Source of the DNA: Moesziomyces globuligerus
Taxonomy: Eukaryota > Basidiomycota > Ustilaginomycetes > Ustilaginales > Ustilaginaceae
DNA length: 64,000 bases
Reading direction: 5' to 3'
Assembly (NCBI GenBank): GCA_030849465.1
Contig: JARVLF010000006.1
Location: forward strand, 434,001 to 498,000
The notes beneath the pieces were generated by a model. That model was not told the DNA's origin. It was given only the letters and a program-made list of their open reading frames with translations, and did not search any database. Positions within the stretch are counted from its first letter, which is position 1. Every line of letters starts with the position of its first letter. Position numbers and translations under genes: made by a program. Shown here piece after piece: positions 10,031 to 18,863 of the stretch.

Positions 10031-11391
10031 TGTAGCTGGTTTGATCCTGTGAATGTGGAGTAGGTCTTGGTTCGGGTACCCAGTATCCGATCACGGTCGT
10101 CGCGAGGGATGGCCGTGGTTTGTGATTGCCTTTGGCGTGCTTCGAGGTGGAAGGAGGCGAAGTGTCGTGGTGCCAGGTGGAAAGGCTTTTGTCCGCCAGC
10201 GTTGGATGTGGTGGGAAGGGGAGTGTTGAAGTGTTGCTCCGAGCCTCTCCGTAGCTCGGGTCTGTGGGGCCTCCGCTTGAAGCGCAAGGCTAGCTTGCAT
10301 CGCTTGAGAACGGACAGCGTCCGCTGGCTGGGATGCAGCTCGGTCAGGGCTTCTTCTCGCAAGGTGTGGGTTGCCCTGCCCCTCTCCACTTAAAAGTTGC
10401 GCCGCTCCGTCAATTCCGTGGCTGCCAGCTGCTCAACTTTCTTCCGCCCCGCGGCGCTCATCCGTGAGTAACCGAGCAAAATCGGGCGCACGACCCTGGC
10501 AAGATTTGGTTTTTTGATCCGATTTTTTGGCCTCCATTGTTTTCAGGTTTTGTCTTTCTTTTTGGAAGGCCAGATATTTGATCTCGGAGCGCGGAAAGCG
10601 AAGCTGTCGAAGTCTGCGGTGACATATCCCATCTGTTCGACTTCAACTCGGTGGCGCACCTCAGCCACGCCATTCAAGCATCTTCTCGGCAAGAACCACG
10701 ATGCCGACGCAGGAACCTCCCGTAGGCATGCACATGGGCCGATGTGCGTCCAACTTCCAATGCAACAAGACACCGTGGCAGCACAATGTGGTGTGAAGTT
10801 TGACCCTGGGTCCTGTAGCTTTAGTTGAGGAACAGCTGCCCCGACGCTCGGCAGTTGAAGTAAGTTCCTCTCCGCTGCGAAGCCGTCGGTATGTCCATTT
10901 CACATTGCCTGATCAGGAATTCGATGATCCTTGAGGTGCCTTGAACGTATTGGTATAAGATAGCGTTACGAGCTTCTGCGTGGGCGGGTCCCTCGTGACC
11001 TCTAACCTACACACCACCATCCTTCCTTCCGCAAGACGTGGGAAGCTCGATCGCGCTCGTCCTCTAACTCTAAGAGTCATCGAGTCTCGCTGGCCGAGTC
11101 GAGCTCAAGCGTAGCCACTCCTTCCCGATACGCTCAAGGGCTGGCTCCTTTCGGCATTGTGTTTGACACACAAGCTCAACTCTGGATCCCGTCATCATCG
11201 CGAATCAACCTGGTGAGCACACTCTCTTCATTCAGTCGTATATTTGAGCCCTGATACTTCCGTTCCTATCTCATCCTTTCATGAACACTCACAGCACAGC
11301 AAGATAGCACGATAGCAAGATAGCAAGGCAGCAAGATAGCAAGGTAGCAAGATAGCAAGATAGCAAGGCAGTTAGAAAGCTAGAAAGCAAG
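10031..11391. promoter_or_regulatory. Divergent promoter region between thiolase and the secreted lysozyme-like gene
   Basis: A 1.36-kb spacer carries the upstream sequences of both divergent genes. A weak TTTTAAG element on the minus strand lies near 10388-10397. T-rich runs occur at 10508-10530. The last 94 bp are an octamer tandem repeat, listed separately. No gene is supported here. Confidence 0.45.
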
Positions 11392-11393
11392 AT
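11298..11393 (+). repeat. Octamer tandem repeat (12 units) running into a start codon
   Basis: Twelve consecutive 8-base units of consensus AGCAAGAT fill 11298-11393. Units 1, 3, 5, 7, 8 and 12 are exact. Units 4 and 9 end in GC, unit 6 in GT, unit 2 has AGCACGAT, and units 10 and 11 are AGTTAGAA and AGCTAGAA. The last unit supplies the A and T of the ATG at 11392. The array probably lies in the 5' untranslated leader of the downstream gene. Confidence 0.9.
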
Positions 11394-13146
11394 GATGCAG
11401 CGATTTGCACTTTCATCGAACATGGCACACAGTCAGCGAATGGCTGTGCTCTGCCTTCTCCTGGCGGTGGTATTCAGCATCTTCTCCTCGAATGGCGTCG
11501 AGGCTGCCGTGATCCCACGAATGGCGCCTTTGAAGGTCGCCGCCATGCAGAGCAGCTCGCTGGAAGGGCCCTCTCCGCTTCCCGTCGTCGCCACATATAC
11601 CCTGTACTTTGGCAACAACGGCGCGACCGTTTCTGCCCCCTTCGTCTCCAAGACGATCGTCCCGACGACTTCTGCCACGCCTACGAGTGCTGCCAGCTCC
11701 ACGGCGACGGCTCAAGCCACCTTGAAGCCGGCCAAGTCGCAGTGCTCGAAGAAGCGCACGTCTGCCCGGGTCTCGAGCGCATCAGGTCCAGCGAGCACAG
11801 GGGCATCGATGCCTGCCGATAACAAGAGTCCTCCCCCTTTCACCTCAGATGCATCGAAGGCCACTTCTTCCGCCCCCATGTCGGCTACGTCGGTGTCGCA
11901 ACAGAACACGATCTTCCCCACGGTGGCGCGTGCCATGTCGACCTCGACGCCGCTGAGGCAGATGGTCAACGCATCGAACGTGGGGCCGCACAACTTTGTC
12001 AACCGCGTCGACGACCTGGTCAAGACCTTCCACGGTCTCACCGGTCGCAAAGCTCGCCAGGTCGCGCTCATTCTCAACAACCAGACGACCGTGGTTGCGA
12101 ATGCCTCGCGCACGGAGACCATCCTCTCGCATCTTGCGCAGTCTTATCCTGTCACCAACAGCTCGGCGTTGCTCAACGCTACGGGTCCGATCCAGAGCGT
12201 CGCGCAGGACACCAGCTTGGGAGAAGCTGCTGCCGGGACTGGCGCCAAGGGACTGCACGAGTTCGTGATCCAGGCGGGACGATCCAACATCACTCTGTTT
12301 TCGAACGTGGCTGGGTATGGACCAGCAGACGTCCGCCACGATTTGCATGTGATCCGCGCCTGGGCCGGAGATCTGAACCAACTCAACACCCCTGCGCTCT
12401 TGGACGAGACGGTGGCAGCGATCATGTCGGCGGCAGCGCGCTACTTTCCGGAACTGTCCACACGAGATGCCGCGCGCGTCATCATGGCCGACATCAAGGC
12501 CGAGTCCGACTTTGACACCAACAACGTTTCTGGTGGCCGGCTGGATTCGGGCTCCAGCTGGGGGCTTCTGCAGGTCTCGCCCATCGGTTCGGGTGAGCTC
12601 AAGCTCTTCCAACAGCACGCTACGGTGACCAAGAACACCTATTCGTGGAGCCAGACGTACAACGTCACCACCACACCGCCTTCGTTTGGCGCAGGACCCC
12701 TGCTGGATTGGGATACGGGCGCCACGCTCAAGCTCAGCACGCTCACCAACGAGGATCTCTTCCGCCCCTGGGTCAACGTACACGTGGCCACCTGGATCCA
12801 GAGCAACCTCGCGAGGACGTCGAGTCAGGACCCGTACACCTGGCCCGAGGTGTACGACAAGAGCAACGCTGCTCGCCGCGGCGCGAACGATCAGTCGGCT
12901 TGGTCCGTGGTCGACCAGGCGCTCGTGGGCTCAGGTCTGCCCAGGACATTCTTGACCGCACTAGGAAGCTGGGTAGCAGGCCCGGCTGCTGACGGATACG
13001 GCAGCTACACCCAGCAGGGCGACGATGTCAGCGCGCCCTACTTTAAGAACATCGCTCAGGGCCTCTCAGTGCTGTACGGCAAGACCATTGCTCCCTCCTG
13101 GCTCGACTCGCTCGCTCTGCATGCCGGCCTCGTCGACTTCCACTAG
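11392..13146 (+). CDS. Secreted protein with a lytic-transglycosylase/lysozyme-like motif pair
   Basis: A single exon of 584 residues. A signal peptide is visible (hydrophobic core around residues 17-33, cleavage plausible after GVEA at 38). The mature N-terminal half is Ser/Thr/Ala-rich up to about residue 190. The C-terminal half is ordered. Residues 356-394 read STRDAARVIMADIKAES, then SSWGLLQVSP: a glutamate followed by serine (E371-S372), and about 20 residues later GLLQ (391-394). This is the spacing of motifs I and II of SLT-type lysozyme-fold transglycosylases, where that glutamate is catalytic. The following region is rich in Trp and Tyr. The chemistry is inferred, since overall similarity to bacterial enzymes is not obvious. 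M11 and M17 are alternative starts that keep the signal peptide. The protein could act on bacterial walls or be a glycan-binding relic. Confidence 0.75.
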   Translation: MMQRFALSSNMAHSQRMAVLCLLLAVVFSIFSSNGVEAAVIPRMAPLKVAAMQSSSLEGPSPLPVVATYTLYFGNNGATVSAPFVSKTIVPTTSATPTSAASSTATAQATLKPAKSQCSKKRTSARVSSASGPASTGASMPADNKSPPPFTSDASKATSSAPMSATSVSQQNTIFPTVARAMSTSTPLRQMVNASNVGPHNFVNRVDDLVKTFHGLTGRKARQVALILNNQTTVVANASRTETILSHLAQSYPVTNSSALLNATGPIQSVAQDTSLGEAAAGTGAKGLHEFVIQAGRSNITLFSNVAGYGPADVRHDLHVIRAWAGDLNQLNTPALLDETVAAIMSAAARYFPELSTRDAARVIMADIKAESDFDTNNVSGGRLDSGSSWGLLQVSPIGSGELKLFQQHATVTKNTYSWSQTYNVTTTPPSFGAGPLLDWDTGATLKLSTLTNEDLFRPWVNVHVATWIQSNLARTSSQDPYTWPEVYDKSNAARRGANDQSAWSVVDQALVGSGLPRTFLTALGSWVAGPAADGYGSYTQQGDDVSAPYFKNIAQGLSVLYGKTIAPSWLDSLALHAGLVDFH

Positions 13147-13307
13147 CCTCTCCATCCATTGTCTCTTCCCATCTTTCTCCGTTCCCCGCTCCACTCCATG
13201 TCACGTTTGTTGATAGCTTTCCGGGTCCATGTAGCAATGCAACGGGTATAAATACAACATGTAGCGCGAGCGTCCATGTCATTGTGTTGCGCTTGCACAG
13301 ATTGGGC

Positions 13308-15506
13308 CTAGCGGAAGAGGCCGGCGATTTTGTCCTCCACCTCCTGTTCCGACATGCGGATGTGCTTGCTCGGGTTCTTGGTAAAGTCGCCGGCCTTGTG
13401 TTTGCCGAGAAAGCGAGCGTACATCGGGCAGACGAGGCGGGTGACATCTCTGCGGAGGCGATCCTTGAGTTCGTGATCGTCTCTGCTGACCGGATAGGCG
13501 CGATGCAGCCTCTCCAGATCGTCGAGCGCCTCGTAGAAGCGCGCAAACCTGTCCTTGACCTGGTTCTTCTCGGAGCCAGACCCGACCCCGATGAGCTTCG
13601 ACGTAGCGTGGCGGTGGTAGTGCGCATTCGCGTTGAGTGGCTGATCCTCCATGAGGGGCGCTACGACGGGCGACCATGCATCCAGATACGCCGTGTTGGC
13701 CTGGCGCAGCGCCGTCGCGAGCAGGTCGTCGCCCATCTCGCCCAAATGCAGCGACAGGATCGATGCACTCCCACCATCCTCGGCGGCACCGAGGTAGTTG
13801 GGCAGCGGCGCGAGCAGCGTGCGACGAAGATGACCGATATTGTTCAGTAAGAACACCGACGCGGTCGAGGGCTGGCGGATGGCGCGGGAGCGCGCTTCGA
13901 GCGAGGTGAGGATCACGGCGAGGACGTCGTTGAGGTAGTCGCCCACGATCTTCTGGCTGCTCGGATCGCTGTCGAGGCCGAGCGAGAGCACGGGCGCGAC
14001 GCCACTCGCCATCATCCAGTTGCCGTTGCCGAGCGTCTGGAGCAACGACGACGCCACATCGCTGTACTCGGTGATCTGACGCATGAACTGCAGTCCGAGG
14101 TAGGTGATCTCGTTGACGGATGTGCTCGGCACCTCGGCGGCCTTGCGCGGCGGGATCGCCTTGACGTCCTCGATGAAGCGCGGGAAGATGCCGATCGCCG
14201 TGTTCTTGAGCTTGCTGAAGATCTCGAGCAGCTCGGCGGCGGGCGCGAAGCCGGCATTCAGGTCCAAATCTGCCTTGTCGATCGGCGCGCTGCTTTGAAG
14301 AGGTGCTTCGGGCGAGTCCTCCATCGACCGGATCAAGACGTCCCACCTGCCCGTGAGAATGACGGCGGACAGTGCAGAGATCAGGTCGAGGAGGAACGAG
14401 GTGTGCGTAGCCAGGTGGCGGCGCACGTGGGACTGAATGGTGCTTAATGACTCTATCAGAGCAGAGAGAGCGGCAGAGACGAGCTGCGAGAACGCCGAAG
14501 CGAGCAGGAGCGTCTCTTTGTGCAGCTCGGCCGAGGACACCAAGCCTTGCAAGATTCGATACTCGTTGTCGAGCATACTGTAGTACGCCTCGAACATCTC
14601 TACCGCGCCTGCTTCGCCTCTGCGATACCCCACGGTGTGGTCCTCGTCGTCCTCGTGCGCGACCATCACCATGCCGGCGCCGCCGGCGCCGATCTTCTCG
14701 AGCGTGTACTGCTGAAGCTTGGAGGCAAGCGGAGTGAGGCAGTGTGTCAGATAGTTGCCTCTGGCAGATGCGTACGCTGCCAAGCCAGCAGACAGCGGCG
14801 AGTAGCCGGTGCGAGGATGTCTTGGTAGTGTGGCGAGGTAGTTGAAGACGGGCACGATCGCATTGTGAGTAGCCTCGGACAGGACGGGATAGCTTGCGTT
14901 GCGCGGGCTGTACTCCGAGAGGTCGATCACCTCGGAGTCCGAACGCACCCATTCGGCGATCACGCCCGCGAGGTTGCGGGCGCCCATTTCGATGAGATCG
15001 TGCATGCGCTTCATGACGCCATCCTGGCTCTTGAGGTTCGATTTCTGCAGGTACTGAAGACCCTTGATGACGCGGTCGATCGTGTCCATGTAGGGGCGAG
15101 TGTACCTCATGTCGGGGCCCTGTTTGAGCAGCGGCTGCTCGTCGAGAACGACATCGTAATGGCCGAGCGTCTTGTTGAGTGCGGCGAGGGTCAGATCGAT
15201 GTTGTCCGACATGCGGGCGAGCTTCTGCGTGCCCTTGTGGATCGGCAGGATACTGCCCTCGAGTTTGATCAGGCGCTTGTCGAAGCCCGAGAGGATGGTG
15301 GTCATCCTGCTGGTGAGTGTGGCCAGCTTGCGCTGGTTCTGCGAGAGCATCTGCAGCTCCGCGAATGCCACTTCGGTATCGTCGTGTAAGACGCCCGAGT
15401 GGCCGCTGCTGGACGCGTACGAGAGCGAGCTGGATGCCCTGGGCGGCGGTCGCGAGTTGGGATTCAACGAGGACGAAGCCCTGCTCTGATGACCCGAGTA
15501 CGACAT
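13308..15506 (-). CDS. EXO70: Exocyst complex component Exo70
   Basis: A single exon of 732 residues. The first 40 residues are Ser-rich. Helical, coiled-coil-prone sequence follows (AFAELQMLSQNQRKLATLTSRM), and the rest is the long helical rod of Exo70. Family-typical blocks include MRYTRPYMDTIDRVIKGLQYL, NEITYLGLQFMRQITEYSD, FLLNNIGHLRRTL and the C-terminal RFLGKHKAGDFTKNPSKHIR. In the exocyst, Exo70 binds plasma-membrane phosphoinositides and Rho GTPases and tethers secretory vesicles at growth sites. Its C-terminal basic patch, seen here as KHKAGDFTKNPSKH, is the expected lipid-contacting end. The length is slightly above yeast Exo70. The gene converges on the secreted protein to its left (161 bp between stops) and is divergent from MsrA. 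Confidence 0.92.
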   Translation of the reverse strand: MSYSGHQSRASSSLNPNSRPPPRASSSLSYASSSGHSGVLHDDTEVAFAELQMLSQNQRKLATLTSRMTTILSGFDKRLIKLEGSILPIHKGTQKLARMSDNIDLTLAALNKTLGHYDVVLDEQPLLKQGPDMRYTRPYMDTIDRVIKGLQYLQKSNLKSQDGVMKRMHDLIEMGARNLAGVIAEWVRSDSEVIDLSEYSPRNASYPVLSEATHNAIVPVFNYLATLPRHPRTGYSPLSAGLAAYASARGNYLTHCLTPLASKLQQYTLEKIGAGGAGMVMVAHEDDEDHTVGYRRGEAGAVEMFEAYYSMLDNEYRILQGLVSSAELHKETLLLASAFSQLVSAALSALIESLSTIQSHVRRHLATHTSFLLDLISALSAVILTGRWDVLIRSMEDSPEAPLQSSAPIDKADLDLNAGFAPAAELLEIFSKLKNTAIGIFPRFIEDVKAIPPRKAAEVPSTSVNEITYLGLQFMRQITEYSDVASSLLQTLGNGNWMMASGVAPVLSLGLDSDPSSQKIVGDYLNDVLAVILTSLEARSRAIRQPSTASVFLLNNIGHLRRTLLAPLPNYLGAAEDGGSASILSLHLGEMGDDLLATALRQANTAYLDAWSPVVAPLMEDQPLNANAHYHRHATSKLIGVGSGSEKNQVKDRFARFYEALDDLERLHRAYPVSRDDHELKDRLRRDVTRLVCPMYARFLGKHKAGDFTKNPSKHIRMSEQEVEDKIAGLFR

Positions 15507-16000
15507 ACTGCGCCGCTGTCCTCACCCGAGCGCGATAAGGTGGAGTAGCTTACACGCACTTCCGAACTGTATGCCGTGGGTAAGGAAGCCAGGGATAGCA
15601 ATCAGTGCGTGAGGGAAGGTACAGGGTTCAGTGGGTCGGAGTCCGTGCGTGCCGGTGCCACCAAGCGCAGTCGCGATGAACGATCGGGACTACATCTTGC
15701 CGATTTCGGCTATCCTTTTTTGCCTTGCCCAACACGGCTCGAGCTGCTGCGCATGAGCAGTGCTTTTGGATCACGTCATCCGAGCATGCATGTCGTTGGG
15801 TCTTCGGTACGGCAGAGCACAACGTGGAGAAGCTTGGTCGGTCCGAGTGGCCAAAGTCGAGCCATAAGAGATCAAGCTCAGCTCGATCTTCCGCTCTCTT
15901 ACTATTCGCTCACCATCTCCCACCTCGACCGCTGCCCAACGTGCGTCGTATCCTTCTACCAATCGTCTTCGGCTTCATTGCTGCCTTCTGCTTCCCGCTC
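15507..16000. promoter_or_regulatory. Divergent promoter region EXO70 / MsrA
   Basis: A 494-bp spacer must contain both promoters. The half next to MsrA is pyrimidine-rich (TCTTCCGCTCTC and CTCACCATCTCC around 15885-15925), typical of fungal leaders. The MsrA frame stays open upstream to 15725 but without an ATG, so I did not extend the gene. Confidence 0.4.
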
Positions 16001-16639
16001 ATGAGCAGATTCTTCTCGCTCTTCACCAAGTCCTCGCAGCCTCTCATCCAACACCTCGGCCCCCCGACCACACCCACAGCGCAGGCGGCTCAGCAAGCAC
16101 TCAAGAGCACCATGACCGCACCCGAGACTGCCACCGTCGCCTCTGGCTGCTTCTGGGGCACCGAGGACATCTACCGCAAGGCGTACGGCAACGGCAAGGG
16201 CCTGCTGGACGCCAAGGTTGGTTTCATCGGCGGCCACGAGTCGAGCAAGAACCCTTCGTACGAGGAGGTGTGCACTGGCCGCACGGGTCACGCTGAGGCG
16301 ACGCAGATCCAGTACGATCCCTCCAAGGTGTCGTACGCCGAGATCATCGAGTTCTTCTACCGCACCCACGACCCCACGCAGCTCAACCAGCAGGGCAACG
16401 ACCGCGGCACGCAGTACCGCTCGGCCATCTTTGCGCACGACGACACGCAGCTCGACATTGCCAAGAAGGTGACCGAGGAGGTGCAGAAGAAGCACTTTGA
16501 CCCCAAAGGCAAGAAGATCGTCACGCAGCTCGAGATCCGTAAGAAGGAGGACTTCTTCCCTGCCGATGACTACCACCAGCAGTACCTCATCAACAACCCG
16601 AACGGCTACCACTGCTCGACGCACCGCTACTGGTGGTAG
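16001..16639 (+). CDS. MXR1: Peptide methionine-(S)-S-oxide reductase MsrA
   Basis: From the ATG at 16001 the protein has 212 residues. MsrA reduces methionine-S-sulfoxide in proteins and free methionine, using thioredoxin. The catalytic motif GCFWG contains C50. Other family blocks are VGFIGGHES, SYEEVCTGRTGHAE, FFYRTHDPTQLNQQGNDRGTQY and the closing YHCSTHRYWW, whose cysteine is a candidate recycling residue. A second ATG at 16112 (MTAPETATVASG) would give the bare enzyme. The extra 37 residues before it are basic and hydroxylated with no acidic residue (MSRFFSLFTKSSQPL), which resembles a mitochondrial presequence. Two protein forms from one gene are therefore possible but unproven. It lies in tandem with the LIM gene downstream. 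Confidence 0.93.
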   Translation: MSRFFSLFTKSSQPLIQHLGPPTTPTAQAAQQALKSTMTAPETATVASGCFWGTEDIYRKAYGNGKGLLDAKVGFIGGHESSKNPSYEEVCTGRTGHAEATQIQYDPSKVSYAEIIEFFYRTHDPTQLNQQGNDRGTQYRSAIFAHDDTQLDIAKKVTEEVQKKHFDPKGKKIVTQLEIRKKEDFFPADDYHQQYLINNPNGYHCSTHRYWW

Positions 16640-17202
16640 AGCGTGCTCTCCCCTCGTTGAACCAATGGATGCTTTTTCCGCTTCGTGCCATGCTCCTATG
16701 TGTGTGTGTGCTAGAAGAGTGTTGTGTGGCGAGAGTCAGGTGGCGAGACTGAGTAGGGCTGTGTTAAGCCGCAAAAAAGGTGGGCTTCGGAGTGAGCGAA
16801 AAAGAGACGCGTGGCTATATTTGGACGTTGCAGCGCGGCTGCATGCACGCCCTGGCCAAGCGCATGTCTACAGGTATTCACGGTCGCACAGTCGTGCTGC
16901 GCCATCTGGCTGCTTCTGAGCTCGTCACAGTCACACATCAACACCGCACGCGACCTCCACAGGAAAGCACAGCTGCCTCAGCTCGCGCTTTGTTCAACCA
17001 ACACGACGCTCCATATCAGCGCCTCGCCTGGTCCTCTCGTCCATCCTTCCCCACTCTCCCCCATCACCAGCTTGCTTGAAAAGTCACCTCGCCACAGCCC
17101 TACAGTCACGACCAAGTGTCCTCGTCCAGCTTCGCTCGCCAAACGACATCCAAAGATCTTGCCCTTTCCGTTCCTATTCAAGCCGCAGTGGAAACGACGA
17201 CC
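16640..17202. promoter_or_regulatory. Spacer between MsrA and the LIM gene
   Basis: This 563-bp tandem spacer has a short TG repeat (16699-16710) in the MsrA 3' region. A long pyrimidine-rich tract (CCATCCTTCCCCACTCTCCC near 17041-17060) lies ahead of the LIM gene, as in many fungal promoters. No gene is supported. Confidence 0.4.
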
Positions 17203-18690
17203 ATGCCGCGTTTCGCCGTGCCAGCTGCGCCCAAGTGCGCGCGATGCAACACGTCAGTCTACCTGGCGGAGCAGGTGATCGGCCCTGCGTCGAAACCGTA
17301 TCACAAGACGTGCCTGACGTGTGTCGTGTGCAACAAGCGGCTCGACTCGACGCTGCTCGTGGAGCACGATGGCGAGCCGTACTGCAAGAACTGCCACAAG
17401 GAGCATCTGGGCACAGGCAAGGGTGGTTTCGCCAAGGCCGTCTCGCTCAATCCAACCTCGCCCAAGTCGCCACGTTCCCCTACGGCGAGCCTTGCTGGTA
17501 CAACACGCAGCCCGCTTGCGACGCCGTCCAAAGCGGGAGCCGCGCTTGCGCATCAGCAGTACAGCACGCCCGAGACAATGCTGAGCAGAGGAATGGTGGA
17601 TGCGGCGAGACGCTCGCCGAGCCCGACGAAGTTCGCTCCAGGCGCGTCGCTAGTTGGTAACGAGGAGCAGGTTCCGGGCATCACCATCCGTCCACGCGGG
17701 GTTGGAACGCCGAGCCAACTCGCCTCGCCTCCTTCGCCCACCAAGCCGACGTCGCCTTCCGTCTACGCATCGCAACGGACTTTGAAAGACGGCGCAGGCG
17801 GCATGTCGACACCCATCCGCTCGATCGACGAGGCCATTGCCACCGACGCTGCCTCCCTCAACGATCCCGTCGCTCGGCTGCAAGCTGCGGTCGGCGGAAT
17901 GAGCATCGGCGACGCCTCGAGCCGAGCTGCCGCCAATGACGGCGCGGTTTACGATTCCGCACCCGTGCAGTCCGTGACCGGCCACACGATTCCCTCGGTC
18001 GACTACTACGCCACGCCGTCTCCGCCGTCGGTGCGCGACCGGCCCGGGTCGACGTCCAAGCCGCAGTACACCGAGGAGACGTCGTTCGCCGAAGACGGCA
18101 CGCCCATCACCATCCAGACGCGGCGCGTTGCGGCCACCGATACGATCGGCACGATCCGATTCAGCGGCACCGGCTCACCCACTCCGCCGGCCAAGGTCAA
18201 CTCGCAGCCGCCGCTGTCTGCGCTCGGGCAGCTGCCTCCGCCAAAGCGACCCGATCCCAAGACGCTCACGGGTGCCTCGGGGACCGCCAAGATCGCTCCG
18301 CCCCGCACGATTGCGAACGCTGCTTCGGCTGGGTCGACGTCGTCGGAGGATGTGGTTGGAGCGCGACGCAAGAGCGGCATCGACCGCATCGGCTTGAGCT
18401 CGAGCATTGTCGATGCGAGTGGTGGTACCCCGCTGTGCGCGCGCTGCATCCGACCGGTCTACTTTGCAGAGCAGAAGGCTGCGGCGGGTCGCAAGTGGCA
18501 CCGCGCCTGCCTCCGATGCGACGGTTGCAATACCACGCTCGAATCGGGAAAGCTCGAAGAAGGCCCGGCAGAGAGAAATCCTGCGGCTCCGCAGGGCGGT
18601 GCCAATGTCTGGTGTAGGACTTGCTACGCAAAGTACTTCGGCCCCAAGAACCTCGCCGTCGGCCTCTCCCTGCCCGAGACCATGCGCTGA
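17203..18690 (+). CDS. Two-LIM-domain protein
   Basis: A single exon of 495 residues from the ATG at 17203; the frame upstream starts only at GTG. The N-terminal LIM domain uses C12, C15, H34, C37, C40, C43, C61 and C64, the complete eight-ligand set for two zinc ions. A Ser/Pro/Thr-rich linker of some 340 residues follows, with repeated SPT/SPR motifs that suit phosphorylation by proline-directed kinases. A second LIM domain sits at the C-terminus (CARCIRPVYFAEQ, then KWHRACLRCDGC, then WCRTCYAKYFGPK); an inserted stretch (PAERNPAAPQGGAN) lies in its second zinc module. LIM domains mediate protein contacts, often at actin structures or polarity sites. The partner is unknown. Confidence 0.85.
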   Translation: MPRFAVPAAPKCARCNTSVYLAEQVIGPASKPYHKTCLTCVVCNKRLDSTLLVEHDGEPYCKNCHKEHLGTGKGGFAKAVSLNPTSPKSPRSPTASLAGTTRSPLATPSKAGAALAHQQYSTPETMLSRGMVDAARRSPSPTKFAPGASLVGNEEQVPGITIRPRGVGTPSQLASPPSPTKPTSPSVYASQRTLKDGAGGMSTPIRSIDEAIATDAASLNDPVARLQAAVGGMSIGDASSRAAANDGAVYDSAPVQSVTGHTIPSVDYYATPSPPSVRDRPGSTSKPQYTEETSFAEDGTPITIQTRRVAATDTIGTIRFSGTGSPTPPAKVNSQPPLSALGQLPPPKRPDPKTLTGASGTAKIAPPRTIANAASAGSTSSEDVVGARRKSGIDRIGLSSSIVDASGGTPLCARCIRPVYFAEQKAAAGRKWHRACLRCDGCNTTLESGKLEEGPAERNPAAPQGGANVWCRTCYAKYFGPKNLAVGLSLPETMR

Positions 18691-18863
18691 ATTCCCCTCC
18701 CTTCCCAGCCGATCTGTATACCCCTCTCTCTCCGCTCTGACTAATGTACGGTTGCTGCACAGCCGCAGGGTGAAGAACGATTCGTGGGAAAAGGGTATAT
18801 TCGTGCATGTGTTTGCACGTCATCGTCGTGAGGTTCATGAAGCTCAGAGGTGAGTGTGGTAGG

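Noticed and set aside
8921..10063. A 380-codon plus-strand frame opposite the thiolase
   Set aside because: It is complementary to the thiolase codons, with no domain and an Arg/Leu/His-rich composition.
13279..15525. A 748-codon minus-strand frame overlapping Exo70
   Set aside because: It is a second frame of the same strand with Arg/Gln-rich low-complexity sequence; the Exo70 frame has full family similarity.
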